NCBI RefSeq assembly: GCF_050937815.1
Contig: NZ_JACDIJ010000002.1
Coordinates: 186,001 to 250,000 of the forward strand
Origin: Treponema_C sp050937815
Lineage (GTDB): Bacteria > Spirochaetota > Spirochaetia > Treponematales > Treponemataceae
DNA: 64,000 bases
Direction: 5' to 3'
This document shows, piece by piece, positions 6,824 to 15,247 of the stretch (positions are counted from its first letter, which is position 1; each line of letters begins with the position of its first letter). A program made the translations under genes and the position numbers. The notes beneath the pieces were generated by a model. That model was not told where the DNA came from. It ran no database searches and was given only the letters and a program-made list of their open reading frames with translations.

Positions 6824-8626
6824 TTATTCCGCTGCGTTTTGTCCCGCAATACGGCCAAAGGTGATAATATCGGTTATCGCATTACCGCCCAATCTGTTTG
6901 TGCCGTGAATGCCGCCGGTAACTTCGCCTGCAGCATACAGCCCTTTGATAAAACCGCCGTCTGCCGACTTTACCTGAGCTTTTTCGTTAATCGCAAGTCC
7001 TCCCATTGTGTGGTGGGTAGCGGGCGACACTTTTTGAATAAAGAACGGACCCGTTTCGATTTTGCGCAAAGCTCCCGTTTTATTAAAATCGGTATCTTTT
7101 TTATTTGCAGCGAAGGTATTGAATTTTTCGATTTCGGCACTGAATGCTTTTTCGTCAATGCCGAAAAAGGCAGCCGCTTCTTTTAAGCTGTCCGCTTTTA
7201 TAATCAATTTATTTTTTTCCAAATTTTTATATTCGATTGCATGAAGTTCTGTCATTTTTCCTATCGATTCGATTTCATTCCCCCACACCAAGTAAGCGCA
7301 TCCATCCGTTTGAGCGAGAATTGCTTGAGAGATTACATCGCGCCTGCCGCCCTCATCGGTAAAGCGCTTGCCTTCTTTATTGACTAATACGGCACCGTCA
7401 AACCTGGCATTGGCAACATAAGAAATAGTTCCGTTTAACGGATTGCAAGCCGGATATACTTGAATATACTCCATATCGATTATTTTTGCACCGGCTTCCT
7501 GTGCCATAGTAATTCCGTCTCCCGATGAAGACAAAAGACAGGTTGTTTTATATTTTTTACCGAAATTCGGGTTATATTGCTCCCTCATAGCTAAATTTGC
7601 ACCGAAGCCGCCGGTTGCCAGTATAACTCCGCGTGAAGCATAAAAGGTAATTGTTGTTTTATTGTTTTTTGCAATAATACCGTTTACCGCCTCATAATTG
7701 CGAATTAATTTTACCGCTTTTGTGTTGTAAAAAAAATCGATATTCAAATCTTCACATTTTTTTAATAGGGGCCGAATAATTGCATCGCCCGAATTTTCTT
7801 CGGGAATATATGTACGGGGAACGGAATGTCCTCCGAACTGTCGGACATGGTTTTGTTGAAAAGCAACGCCTATGTTATCCCGCAGCCATTCATACGAACC
7901 GAGGGCATTTTTTGTCAGAATTTCGATAAGCGTGATGTCGTTTTTATTATCGCCGCCTGCAACGATATCTTGAATAAATTGTTCCGGCGAATCGCGAATT
8001 CCTTTTTGCATCTGTAAATCGGTTCCGGGAACGCTTAGTGCCCCGCCCGATATCTGAGTGTTTCCGCCGGCAAAGCCGTTTTTTTCCAAAACGGCAACCC
8101 GTGCGCCTTTTTCCCGCGCCGTCAGTGCAGCCGTCAATCCCGCTCCTCCTGCACCGATAACAATAACATCATAAGAATAGGTCGTTATATCCGGTTCGGG
8201 GACCGGTAAAACAAGAGGCATCGATTGTATTTGTTTTTTTGAAGCGCCGGCGGCAAGCAATGTTTCTTTTAAAATTCTTTTTACACAGGAAGAGGTTATC
8301 GTTGCACCGCTGATTCCGTCTATATTTATAGAGTTGGAGTCGATTGCCGCCTTCGATATAAGGAATATTGCCTTCCCGCCGATTCCCTCTTTTTCCGATG
8401 ATTGTAAAACGTCGATAGAAAAAATGGCTCCGTTTTTGACAGTGGTTTGCAGTTCAACGATTCCGTTGTTTCCGCCCGAAGAAAAAATATATACGCCGTC
8501 TTGAAGGTTGATTTTTTTCGCCGATATCGGTTTGCCGTTTTTTACTTCGTCCGAACAGGCGGAAAAAAGAAGGTAGAGGATACAGATAAAAGCAAAAGTT
8601 TTTAAATATATAATAATTTGTTTCAT
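6824..8626 (-). CDS. Fumarate/urocanate reductase-like flavoprotein lipoprotein (FMN + FAD)
   Basis: A 600-residue exported reductase. Residues 1-24 are a lipoprotein signal (LYLLFSAC lipobox). Residues about 35-125 form an FMN-binding domain with DGISGATITSS, the site where ApbE-type transferases attach FMN to a Thr/Ser. From about residue 150 an FAD_binding_2 domain begins (VIVIGAGGAGLTAALTARE), with GAVLVNKEGKRFTDEGGRRD and THHTMGG as substrate and active-site regions, and ends AAGEVTGGIHGTNRLGGNA. Family members reduce fumarate, urocanate, acrylate or related acceptors during anaerobic respiration; the exact acceptor cannot be read here. No electron-donor subunit or apbE is next to it. 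Confidence 0.88.
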   Translation of the reverse strand: MKQIIIYLKTFAFICILYLLFSACSDEVKNGKPISAKKINLQDGVYIFSSGGNNGIVELQTTVKNGAIFSIDVLQSSEKEGIGGKAIFLISKAAIDSNSINIDGISGATITSSCVKRILKETLLAAGASKKQIQSMPLVLPVPEPDITTYSYDVIVIGAGGAGLTAALTAREKGARVAVLEKNGFAGGNTQISGGALSVPGTDLQMQKGIRDSPEQFIQDIVAGGDNKNDITLIEILTKNALGSYEWLRDNIGVAFQQNHVRQFGGHSVPRTYIPEENSGDAIIRPLLKKCEDLNIDFFYNTKAVKLIRNYEAVNGIIAKNNKTTITFYASRGVILATGGFGANLAMREQYNPNFGKKYKTTCLLSSSGDGITMAQEAGAKIIDMEYIQVYPACNPLNGTISYVANARFDGAVLVNKEGKRFTDEGGRRDVISQAILAQTDGCAYLVWGNEIESIGKMTELHAIEYKNLEKNKLIIKADSLKEAAAFFGIDEKAFSAEIEKFNTFAANKKDTDFNKTGALRKIETGPFFIQKVSPATHHTMGGLAINEKAQVKSADGGFIKGLYAAGEVTGGIHGTNRLGGNAITDIITFGRIAGQNAAE

Positions 8627-8800
8627 TTATATATATTACAATAATTGTAGTCAAAATACAACAAGGGGTGTTTAAAATACCGAGTTTAAGATGTAGGATT
8701 CCGTTTTTACTGCAACTTTTTGATTTTTCCCGTGTCTAAATTAACAAGACTGTTTTCTCTGTATGCCTGCATTTTTTTGGCGGCTGTCTTTTTTTAGGTG

Positions 8801-8830
8801 TTGACAAAAAGACTTAAAATGTCATATCCT
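8801..8830 (+). promoter_or_regulatory. Promoter of the fab operon
   Basis: TTGACA (8801-8806), 18 bp, TATCCT (8825-8830). It predicts a short leader before the Shine-Dalgarno GGAG (8837-8840) of fabH. It lies inside a longer reading frame, which argues for the downstream fabH start. Confidence 0.65.
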
Positions 8831-8845
8831 GTGTGCGGAGAGAGA

Positions 8846-9799
8846 ATGGCTGTTATAATATACGGAACGGGGAAGGCTCTTCCCGCACGCAAAATGACAA
8901 ATGCCGATTTTCCCGCCGAGCTTGATACCTCGGATGAATGGATAAAAAGCCACACGGGGATTTCGTCGCGCTTTATTGCGGATAAAAACCAAAGCGGTGC
9001 ATTGCTGGCTGCCGCTGCGTGCAGGGAAGCGATGAAGGGCTTGGAAAACGGTGCGGCTGTAAAAGCGCAGGATATCGATTTGATTATCTGTGCGACCGCA
9101 ACGCCCGATTACGGCGGCTTTCCTTCCGATGCCTGTATTGTACAGCGCGAATTGGGGGCAAAAAATGCCGCCTGTTTCGACATATCCGCGGCTTGTTCGG
9201 GCTTTTTATATGCCCTTGACACGGCGGCCGCCCTTATGGAGCGGAATAAAAACCGCTATGCTTTAGTGTGCGGCTGTGAAATATTGAGCCGCATTGTGGA
9301 TTGGAATGACCGTTCCACCTGTGTGTTGTTCGGCGACGGCGCCGGAGCGGTGCTTTTAAAAAATACCTTTGAAAAAAACGGCCGCGGTATCGGTGCCGCG
9401 GTTTCGGGTTCGGACGGACGGGGCGCCGAGCACTTGTATATCGACGAGAACAGGCATATCCGTATGAACGGGCGCGCCGTCTATACCTTTGCCGTAAAAA
9501 TTATCGCCGATACGGTAAAAATCCTGCTTGAACGGGAAGGTTTGAGCATGGACGATGCGGATTTAATTGTCTGCCATCAGGCGAACAGGCGGATTTTGGA
9601 AGCGGCGGCGAAACGCTTACACTGCGATTTTGCAAAATTCGTGTGCAATATGGAAGAATACGGAAACACTTCCGCCGCTTCGGTTCCGATTACCCTCGAC
9701 GATTTGATAAAAAGCGGCCGTCTGCGCAGGGGCATGACGATAATATGCGCCGGCTTCGGTGCAGGACTTACTTGGGGCGGCTGTGTAATACGGTTTTAG
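8846..9799 (+). CDS. fabH: Beta-ketoacyl-ACP synthase III
   Basis: Starts fatty-acid synthesis by condensing acetyl-CoA (or another acyl-CoA) with malonyl-ACP. Catalytic triad visible: Cys in DISAACSGFLYAL, His in VCHQANRRI and Asn in YGNTSAASVP. Also LDTSDEWIKSHTGISSR and GDGAGAVLL. 317 residues, normal. ATG 8846 follows GGAG by five bases; the longer frame from 8798 overlaps the promoter. First gene of the fab operon. Confidence 0.96.
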   Translation: MAVIIYGTGKALPARKMTNADFPAELDTSDEWIKSHTGISSRFIADKNQSGALLAAAACREAMKGLENGAAVKAQDIDLIICATATPDYGGFPSDACIVQRELGAKNAACFDISAACSGFLYALDTAAALMERNKNRYALVCGCEILSRIVDWNDRSTCVLFGDGAGAVLLKNTFEKNGRGIGAAVSGSDGRGAEHLYIDENRHIRMNGRAVYTFAVKIIADTVKILLEREGLSMDDADLIVCHQANRRILEAAAKRLHCDFAKFVCNMEEYGNTSAASVPITLDDLIKSGRLRRGMTIICAGFGAGLTWGGCVIRF

Positions 9800-9824
9800 C
9801 TGAGTGCGGAAAAGGTTGTAAGAT

Positions 9825-10799
9825 ATGAAATATGTATTTTTATTTTCAGGGCAGGGTTCGCAGTTTAAGGGGATGGCCGAAGATATTTGTAAAGCACATC
9901 CTCAAGCCCGCGCCGTTATAGATGAGATGAGTTCAATAACCGGCGAAAACATAGCGGAACTTTTATGGAATACCGAAAAAGAAGAACTTTCACGAAGCGA
10001 TAAAAGTCAGCTTGCCATCACTGCCGTTGAATGTGCCGTTTTGGCGGTTTTAAAAGAAAAGGGAATAGTTCCTTCCGCCGTTGCAGGCTTCAGTTTGGGA
10101 GAGTTTCCCGCCCTCTATGCCTCCGGTGTTTTGGATTTTGAGTCAACGGTGCGGATTGTGCAAAAACGCGGCCGTATTATGCAAACGGCTTGCGAACAAA
10201 TAGCAGCAGCTTCGGCGGGAAAACCCTGCGGTATGGCGGCCGTTATACGGCTTGAAGCGGAAAAAATAGGTGAGCTTTTAGCGCCTTATTCGAATGCCGA
10301 AACGGGAAATGTTTTTGCCGCAAATATGAACAGTCCCGCGCAAACGGTTGTATCGGGTACGGCCGAAGGTTTGGATACGGCCGAAACATTGTGCAAAGAA
10401 GCGGGAGCAAAGCGTTTTATCCGCCTTGCGGTTGCAGGCCCCTTCCATTCGCCCCTTATGAAAAATGCGGCACTCGAATTTGAAGCGGCCTTAAAAGACT
10501 TTACCTTTTCCGACCCGAAAATCCCGCTTTTTTCAAACGTAACGGGAAAACGCCTTGTATGCGGCGCGGAAGCGAAAAAAAATGCCGTATTGCACATCAC
10601 TCATCCGGTATTGTGGACGGATGAAGAACAGGAAATCGCTTTTTTTATAAAAGCGGAACAAATAGGTTCGGTGTTGGAAATCGGGCCGGGAAATACGTTG
10701 TGCAATTTATGGCGCGACGGCGGATATTCGGATACGGCTTGCCTTCCGACCGGAACGGCCGAAAGTTTGGACGCGGTTTTAAGCGCTCACGCCTGTTAA
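9825..10799 (+). CDS. fabD: Malonyl-CoA:ACP transacylase
   Basis: Moves malonyl from CoA to acyl carrier protein. Begins FLFSGQGSQFKGMAEDI; nucleophile elbow GFSLGEFPALYASG (Ser, with Phe where many homologues have His); QKRGRIMQ; catalytic His in GPFHSPLM; late FLEIGPGN-like segment (VLEIGPGNTL). 324 residues, normal length. It lies 25 bases after fabH. Confidence 0.95.
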   Translation: MKYVFLFSGQGSQFKGMAEDICKAHPQARAVIDEMSSITGENIAELLWNTEKEELSRSDKSQLAITAVECAVLAVLKEKGIVPSAVAGFSLGEFPALYASGVLDFESTVRIVQKRGRIMQTACEQIAAASAGKPCGMAAVIRLEAEKIGELLAPYSNAETGNVFAANMNSPAQTVVSGTAEGLDTAETLCKEAGAKRFIRLAVAGPFHSPLMKNAALEFEAALKDFTFSDPKIPLFSNVTGKRLVCGAEAKKNAVLHITHPVLWTDEEQEIAFFIKAEQIGSVLEIGPGNTLCNLWRDGGYSDTACLPTGTAESLDAVLSAHAC

Positions 10800-10862
10800 A
10801 GGCGGCGATTGCGGGGCTTTGTAATCGGGAAAAGAATATTTTTTATAGATGAGGTTTGACTT

Positions 10863-11606
10863 ATGTTGTTAAAAGGAAAAAAAGCATTGATAACGGGTTC
10901 GTCCCGCGGTATCGGAAAAGAAACGGTAAAACGCTTTCTGGAAGAGGGAGCCGAAGTATGGGGTCTTTGTACAAAGCCTTCCGCTTCAAAGGCCGAACTT
11001 GAAGCTTTCGCCGCCGAAAAAGGAAGCGCTTTTCACGAAATATATGCAGACTGCGGCGATGCGGCCGTTTTAACTGATACCGTAAAAAAAGCCCTTGAAG
11101 AATCCGGCGGTTTTGACGTATTGGTAAACAACGCAGGTATTACCCGCGACGGCCTTTCGTTCCGCATGAAGCTGGAAGATTGGGAAAGCGTTTTGCGCGT
11201 AAACCTTACCGGTGTTTTTGTCGCCTCTCAAATCGTATCCTCGGATATGATACGTAAACGCAGCGGTTCCATCATCAATATGTCGAGCATTGTCGGCTTA
11301 CACGGTCAAGGCGGTCAGGTAAATTATTCCGCCAGCAAAGCCGGTCTTATCGGTTTTACCAAGAGCCTTGCAAAAGAAACGGCAGGCCGCGGCGTGCGCG
11401 TCAATGCGATTGCCCCCGGCTATATCGAAACGGATATGACGGCGGCCGTAAACGAAGAAATGCGCAAAGCATGGGTTGAAGGCATTCCGCTTAAACGCTC
11501 CGGACAGCCTGCGGACATTGCAAACGCAGCCGTCTTTTTGGCATCGGATTTGTCACAGTATATCACCGCTCAGGTTCTCGGCGTTGACGGCGGCCTCGGT
11601 GCATGA
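10863..11606 (+). CDS. fabG: 3-oxoacyl-ACP reductase
   Basis: NADPH-dependent reduction of beta-ketoacyl-ACP, an SDR enzyme. Cofactor motif ITGSSRGIGKE, NNAGITRDG, catalytic Ser in NMSSIVG and YSASKAG (Tyr and Lys), then APGYIETDMT. 247 residues, normal. GAGG lies about eight bases before the ATG. 63 bases after fabD. Confidence 0.96.
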   Translation: MLLKGKKALITGSSRGIGKETVKRFLEEGAEVWGLCTKPSASKAELEAFAAEKGSAFHEIYADCGDAAVLTDTVKKALEESGGFDVLVNNAGITRDGLSFRMKLEDWESVLRVNLTGVFVASQIVSSDMIRKRSGSIINMSSIVGLHGQGGQVNYSASKAGLIGFTKSLAKETAGRGVRVNAIAPGYIETDMTAAVNEEMRKAWVEGIPLKRSGQPADIANAAVFLASDLSQYITAQVLGVDGGLGA

Positions 11607-11620
11607 TAAGGAGTGAATAT

Positions 11621-12868
11621 ATGAGAAGAGTTGTTATTACGGGAATGGGGGCGGTAACGCCTTTGGGAAACAGTCTCGATGAAACATGGAAGGGTATAAA
11701 GGAAGGAAGGTGCGGTATCGGGAACATAACCGGTTTCGACTGCTCCGATTATAAAGTTCAAATTGCGGCGGAAGTAAAAAACTTTGACGCTTCGCAGTTT
11801 GTGGATAAGCGTGAAGCGCGTAAAATGGCGCGTTTTACCCAATTTGCCGTTGCAGCCGCAGTTCAGGCAATGCAGGATGCGGGCCTTACAAAAGAAACGA
11901 TAGACGGAAACCGCACCGGCGTTATGCTCGGAAACGGGATCGGCGGCTTTGAAATCTATGAAGGCTCTTTTAAAAAATACTTTGAATCCGGCCCTGCGCG
12001 CATTCCTCCGATGACCGTTCCCCTGCTTATTCCCAACGAAGCTGCGGGAAACATCAGTATGCTTTTAGGCATTCACGGTCCCTCATGGACGCTTGCTACC
12101 GCATGCGCTTCGGGTACGGACGCCCTGGGCAATGCCTTGGATATGGTGCGCTCCGGCCGCGTGGATATGTGTTTTGCAGGCGGAACCGAAGCGACCGTTA
12201 CGGGCTTCGGCATAAGCTGTTTTACGATTTTGCAAACCCTCGCTTCCGATTACAACGAGGAACCCGCAAAGGCGTGCTGTCCCTTCGATAAAAAACGCTC
12301 GGGCTTTATTATGGGTGAAGGCGCCGGTATTTTAATTTTGGAAGAATACGAACACGCAAAAAAACGCGGTGCAAAAATCTACGCCGAATTTGCAGGCTAC
12401 GGCGCATCCTCGGACGCATACCACCTTACAAGCCCCGACCCGTCGGGAGAAGGCGGCGCCCTTGCGATGATCAATGCGCTCAAAGATGCGGGCATAAAAG
12501 CCGAAGACGTGCAGTATTACAACGCGCACGGAACGTCAACGCCCATCAACGATCCTGCGGAAACCGCAATGATAAAAAAAGCCTTCGGCGATCATGCCTA
12601 TAAAATGAAGATATCGTCAACAAAGTCGATGATAGGCCACTGTTTGGGAGCCGCCGGCGCCTTGGAAGCAATTTTTTGCGTAAAGGCGATTCAGGACGGA
12701 TTTTATCCCCCGACAATCAATTTAACCGAACCCGACCTTGAAGCGGGGTGCGATTTGGATTATATTCCCAATAAGGGAGTTGAAGGAACAATCAACTGCG
12801 CCGCATCCGGCTCCCTCGGTTTCGGCGGGCATAACGGCGTTGCCGTATTCAAAAAGGCGGAAGCATGA
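11621..12868 (+). CDS. fabF: Beta-ketoacyl-ACP synthase II
   Basis: Elongates acyl-ACP with malonyl-ACP. Catalytic Cys in TACASGTDALG, His in NAHGTSTPIND and His in MIGHCLGAAGALEA; ends NGVAVFKK-like. ATG 11621 (MRRVVITGMGAVTPLG) is preferred over ATG 11603, because AAGGAG lies between the two and the later start matches the family. 415 residues. It overlaps fabZ by four bases (ATGA). Confidence 0.96.
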   Translation: MRRVVITGMGAVTPLGNSLDETWKGIKEGRCGIGNITGFDCSDYKVQIAAEVKNFDASQFVDKREARKMARFTQFAVAAAVQAMQDAGLTKETIDGNRTGVMLGNGIGGFEIYEGSFKKYFESGPARIPPMTVPLLIPNEAAGNISMLLGIHGPSWTLATACASGTDALGNALDMVRSGRVDMCFAGGTEATVTGFGISCFTILQTLASDYNEEPAKACCPFDKKRSGFIMGEGAGILILEEYEHAKKRGAKIYAEFAGYGASSDAYHLTSPDPSGEGGALAMINALKDAGIKAEDVQYYNAHGTSTPINDPAETAMIKKAFGDHAYKMKISSTKSMIGHCLGAAGALEAIFCVKAIQDGFYPPTINLTEPDLEAGCDLDYIPNKGVEGTINCAASGSLGFGGHNGVAVFKKAEA

Positions 12869-13299
12869 GTTTAACAAAGGATATAGAAAAACTGATACCG
12901 CACCGCAGTCCCTTTTTGTTTGTCGATGAAATTATTTCGGCCGACGAAAAGGGCAGTGTGAGTGAGCACGTATTTACCGAAAACGAATTTTTCTTTAAAG
13001 GACATTTTCCCGAATATCCGGTTGTGCCCGGCGTTATTTTGGTGGAAACCATGGCTCAAGCCGGCGGTGCCGCGCTGAGTTTTCAAAACGTATTTGAAAA
13101 AAACGCCCTGTTTTTTTTGGCGACCGTGGACAAGGTAAAATTCCGCTCGCAAGTGCGCCCCGGCGACAAGGTGCGTATGGAAGTAACGAATTTGCGTGTT
13201 TCGCCGCGCATGATTAAACAGGCGGGCAAAGCCTATGTCGGCGATACCCTTGCGGCCGAAGCCGAATGGATGTGCCTTGTAGGAAAGGGGCAGAACTAA
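12865..13299 (+). CDS. fabZ: 3-hydroxyacyl-ACP dehydratase
   Basis: Dehydrates beta-hydroxyacyl-ACP to trans-2-enoyl-ACP. Hot-dog fold marks: LIPHRSPFLFVDEI, the active-site GHFPEYPVVPGVILVE (His) with Glu in the following helix (ETMAQAGG), and VDKVKFRSQVRPGD. 144 residues, normal. Overlaps fabF by ATGA; the next gene starts 101 bases later, after two hairpins. Confidence 0.95.
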   Translation: MSLTKDIEKLIPHRSPFLFVDEIISADEKGSVSEHVFTENEFFFKGHFPEYPVVPGVILVETMAQAGGAALSFQNVFEKNALFFLATVDKVKFRSQVRPGDKVRMEVTNLRVSPRMIKQAGKAYVGDTLAAEAEWMCLVGKGQN

Positions 13300-13317
13300 A
13301 AAACTTGTATATTATAT

Positions 13318-13345
13318 GCACGTTCTCGCTTCGCTGTGAACGTGC
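13318..13345 (+). terminator. Hairpin 1 in the fabZ-fabV gap
   Basis: GCACGTTC (13318-13325) pairs with GAACGTGC (13338-13345) around a 12-base loop. No T-run follows, so it is more likely an RNA structural element or repeat than a complete terminator. Confidence 0.5.
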
Positions 13346-13347
13346 GT

Positions 13348-13388
13348 AAAAAGTCAATCGAAAGTTGATACTTTCTTCTTGACTTTTT
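13348..13388 (+). terminator. Hairpin 2 (nested) just before the fabV ribosome site
   Basis: AAAAAGTCAA (13348-13357) pairs with TTGACTTTTT (13379-13388). Inside it GAAAGT (13360-13365) pairs with ACTTTC (13370-13375) around a four-base loop. The 3' arm ends in five T's, as in a bidirectional terminator, and the fabV Shine-Dalgarno starts three bases later. It may partly end fabH-Z transcripts or modulate fabV. Confidence 0.6.
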
Positions 13389-13400
13389 ATAGGAGTGAAT

Positions 13401-14594
13401 ATGATTATAAAACCGATGGTACGCGGAAGCGTGTGTTTGAACGCTCATCCTGCAGGATGTAAAAAGGCCGTAGAAGATCAAATTGCATATACAAAAAAAC
13501 AGTCGGCCTCTTATGCAAAAAAAGGTGCGCCTCAAAACGCCCTTATTTTAGGCTGTTCCAACGGATACGGTCTTGCAAGCCGCATTGTCGCAGCCTTCGC
13601 TTACGGCGCCGCTACTATCGGCGTGTCCTTTGAAAAAGCGGGAAGCGAAACCAAGTGGGGAACCCCCGGCTGGTACAACAACCTCGCCTTTGATAAGGCG
13701 GCCGAACGCGACGGCTTGTTTTCGCACACGATAGACGGAGATGCTTTTTCCGATGAAATTAAGCAAAGCGTTATAGAAGCGGCAAAAAAGCAGGGTATGA
13801 AGTTCGACCTGGTGATTTACAGTTTGGCAAGTCCCGTCCGCACCGACCCCGACACTGGCATTATGCACAAGTCGGTTTTAAAGCCCTTCGGAAAAACCTT
13901 TACGGGAAAAACCCTCGATCCTTTTACCGGAGAACTCAAAGAAATTTCCGCAGAGCCTGCAAGCGATGAAGAAGCCGCCGCAACGGTTAAGGTTATGGGC
14001 GGCGAAGACTGGGAGCGCTGGATTAAAAAATTATCGGAAGCCGGAGTACTTGCCGACGGCTGTGTAACCGCCGCGTATTCCTACATCGGCCCGGAAGCGA
14101 CTCAAGCCCTCTACCGCAAGGGAACAATCGGTAAGGCAAAAGAACACCTTGAAGCGACCGCCCACAGCTTAAACGATTTTATGAAGGCTTTTGCGGGCAA
14201 GGCATTCGTATCGGTCAACAAGGGATTGGTTACGCGCGCAAGTGCGGTTATTCCCGTTATTCCCCTGTATTTGGCTTCGTTGTTTAAGGTGATGAAAGAA
14301 AAGGGCAATCACGAAGGCTGTATAGAACAGATAAACCGTCTTTTTTCGGACAGATTGTACCGCGCCGACGGAATTGTCTCCGTAGATTCGGAAAACAGAA
14401 TCCGCATAGACGATTGGGAGCTTTCCGACGATGTACAAAAAGCGGTTGACGCCTTAATGATACAGGTTACGAGCGAAAACAGCGAAAAACTTACCGATTT
14501 GGCGGGTTACAGGCACGACTTTTTGGCTTCAAACGGTTTCGATATTGAAGGCGTCGATTACGATGCCGATATCGCCCGCTTTGACGTAATATAA
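13401..14594 (+). CDS. fabV: Trans-2-enoyl-ACP/CoA reductase, FabV/Ter family
   Basis: NADH-dependent reduction of trans-2-enoyl thioesters. It resembles Treponema denticola Ter from start to end: MIIKPMVRGSVCLNAHPAGC, the NADH motif LGCSNGYGLASRI, GVSFEKAGSETKWGTPGWYN, YSLASPVRTDPDTG, the catalytic Tyr-x8-Lys (YRKGTIGKAK) and VNKGLVTRASAVIPVIPLYL. ATG 13401 has AGGAG five bases upstream; an in-frame GTG two codons earlier would destroy that spacing. T. denticola Ter was described as an enoyl-CoA reductase, but here the gene lies between fabZ and accB and no other enoyl reductase is in the operon, which argues that it completes FASII elongation (inference). Confidence 0.95.
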   Translation: MIIKPMVRGSVCLNAHPAGCKKAVEDQIAYTKKQSASYAKKGAPQNALILGCSNGYGLASRIVAAFAYGAATIGVSFEKAGSETKWGTPGWYNNLAFDKAAERDGLFSHTIDGDAFSDEIKQSVIEAAKKQGMKFDLVIYSLASPVRTDPDTGIMHKSVLKPFGKTFTGKTLDPFTGELKEISAEPASDEEAAATVKVMGGEDWERWIKKLSEAGVLADGCVTAAYSYIGPEATQALYRKGTIGKAKEHLEATAHSLNDFMKAFAGKAFVSVNKGLVTRASAVIPVIPLYLASLFKVMKEKGNHEGCIEQINRLFSDRLYRADGIVSVDSENRIRIDDWELSDDVQKAVDALMIQVTSENSEKLTDLAGYRHDFLASNGFDIEGVDYDADIARFDVI

Positions 14595-14610
14595 GCGTTT
14601 CCGATAGCTC

Positions 14611-14650
14611 GCAATAGCACGCGATTGCACGCAATAGCAAGCAATAGCAA
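14611..14650 (+). repeat. Four tandem 10-bp repeats before accB
   Basis: Exactly four 10-base units: GCAATAGCAC, GCGATTGCAC, GCAATAGCAA, GCAATAGCAA. The last unit runs into AAGGA, the accB Shine-Dalgarno. In a leader this could change ribosome-site accessibility when copy number slips (inference). Confidence 0.85.
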
Positions 14651-14659
14651 GGATTGTAT

Positions 14660-15247
14660 ATGAAAGAAGAATTTATATTAAAACTTTTTGAAAAGTTTGA
14701 AAAAAGCTCATCGGTTGTCATGCACATAAAAGAAGGCGATTATGAATTGCTTTTAAAAAAAGAAGGGGCCTTTGCGAAGACGGATTCGCCGTCCGCCGCG
14801 GCAGCCTTTCCTTCCGTGATGTATGCCGCTCCTCCGGCTTTTATGCCGGCGGGGGTTCCGGCAGGAGGCCCTGCTGCGGCTCATGAGGCTCATGAGGCTC
14901 ATTCGGCCGCGGCTCAAAGCGCCCCGGTACAAGGTGCTGCGGGAAGTTCCGCTCCGGCATCTTCCGGCGGACAAGCTGTATCAGGCGCCCCGGCTGCCGA
15001 TAAAAACCTTGTTTTTATTAAAAGCCCGATTGTCGGAACCTTTTACCGCTCGCCCTCGCCGGATTCCCCTCCCTATGTTGAAAAGGGAACGGCGGTTAAA
15101 AAGGGTCAGCCCCTGTGCGTCCTTGAAGCGATGAAAATGATGAATACCCTCGAATGCGAATACGACGGCGTTATCGAGGACATTTTGGCTTCAAACGGCG
15201 ATTTGGTTGAATTCGACCAAAACATTTTTGCGATTCGGGTAAAATAA
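14660..15247 (+). CDS. accB: Biotin carboxyl carrier protein of acetyl-CoA carboxylase
   Basis: Carries biotin between the carboxylase and transferase parts of acetyl-CoA carboxylase. C-terminal biotinyl domain from about residue 120: SPIVGTFYRSPSPDSPPYV and the biotinylation motif EAMKMMNTLE. The middle (about residues 40-115) is a long Ala/Pro/Gly-rich linker with a repeated HEAHEAH stretch. 195 residues. ATG 14660 has AAGGA six bases upstream. The accC start overlaps the stop. Confidence 0.94.
   Translation: MKEEFILKLFEKFEKSSSVVMHIKEGDYELLLKKEGAFAKTDSPSAAAAFPSVMYAAPPAFMPAGVPAGGPAAAHEAHEAHSAAAQSAPVQGAAGSSAPASSGGQAVSGAPAADKNLVFIKSPIVGTFYRSPSPDSPPYVEKGTAVKKGQPLCVLEAMKMMNTLECEYDGVIEDILASNGDLVEFDQNIFAIRVK

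Noticed and set aside
9825..10799. FabD nucleophile elbow GFSLGE instead of GHSLGE, as a sign of altered activity
   Set aside because: The His before the Ser varies among FabD proteins; the catalytic Ser and the later His (PFHSP) are present.
13316..13339. Seven-codon frame (MHVLASL) overlapping the first fabZ-fabV hairpin, as an attenuator leader peptide
   Set aside because: No ribosome site and no run of regulatory codons; the promoter-like TATATT before it lacks a -35.
14611..14650. CRISPR-like array
   Set aside because: The 10-bp units are contiguous without spacers; no cas genes are in the window.
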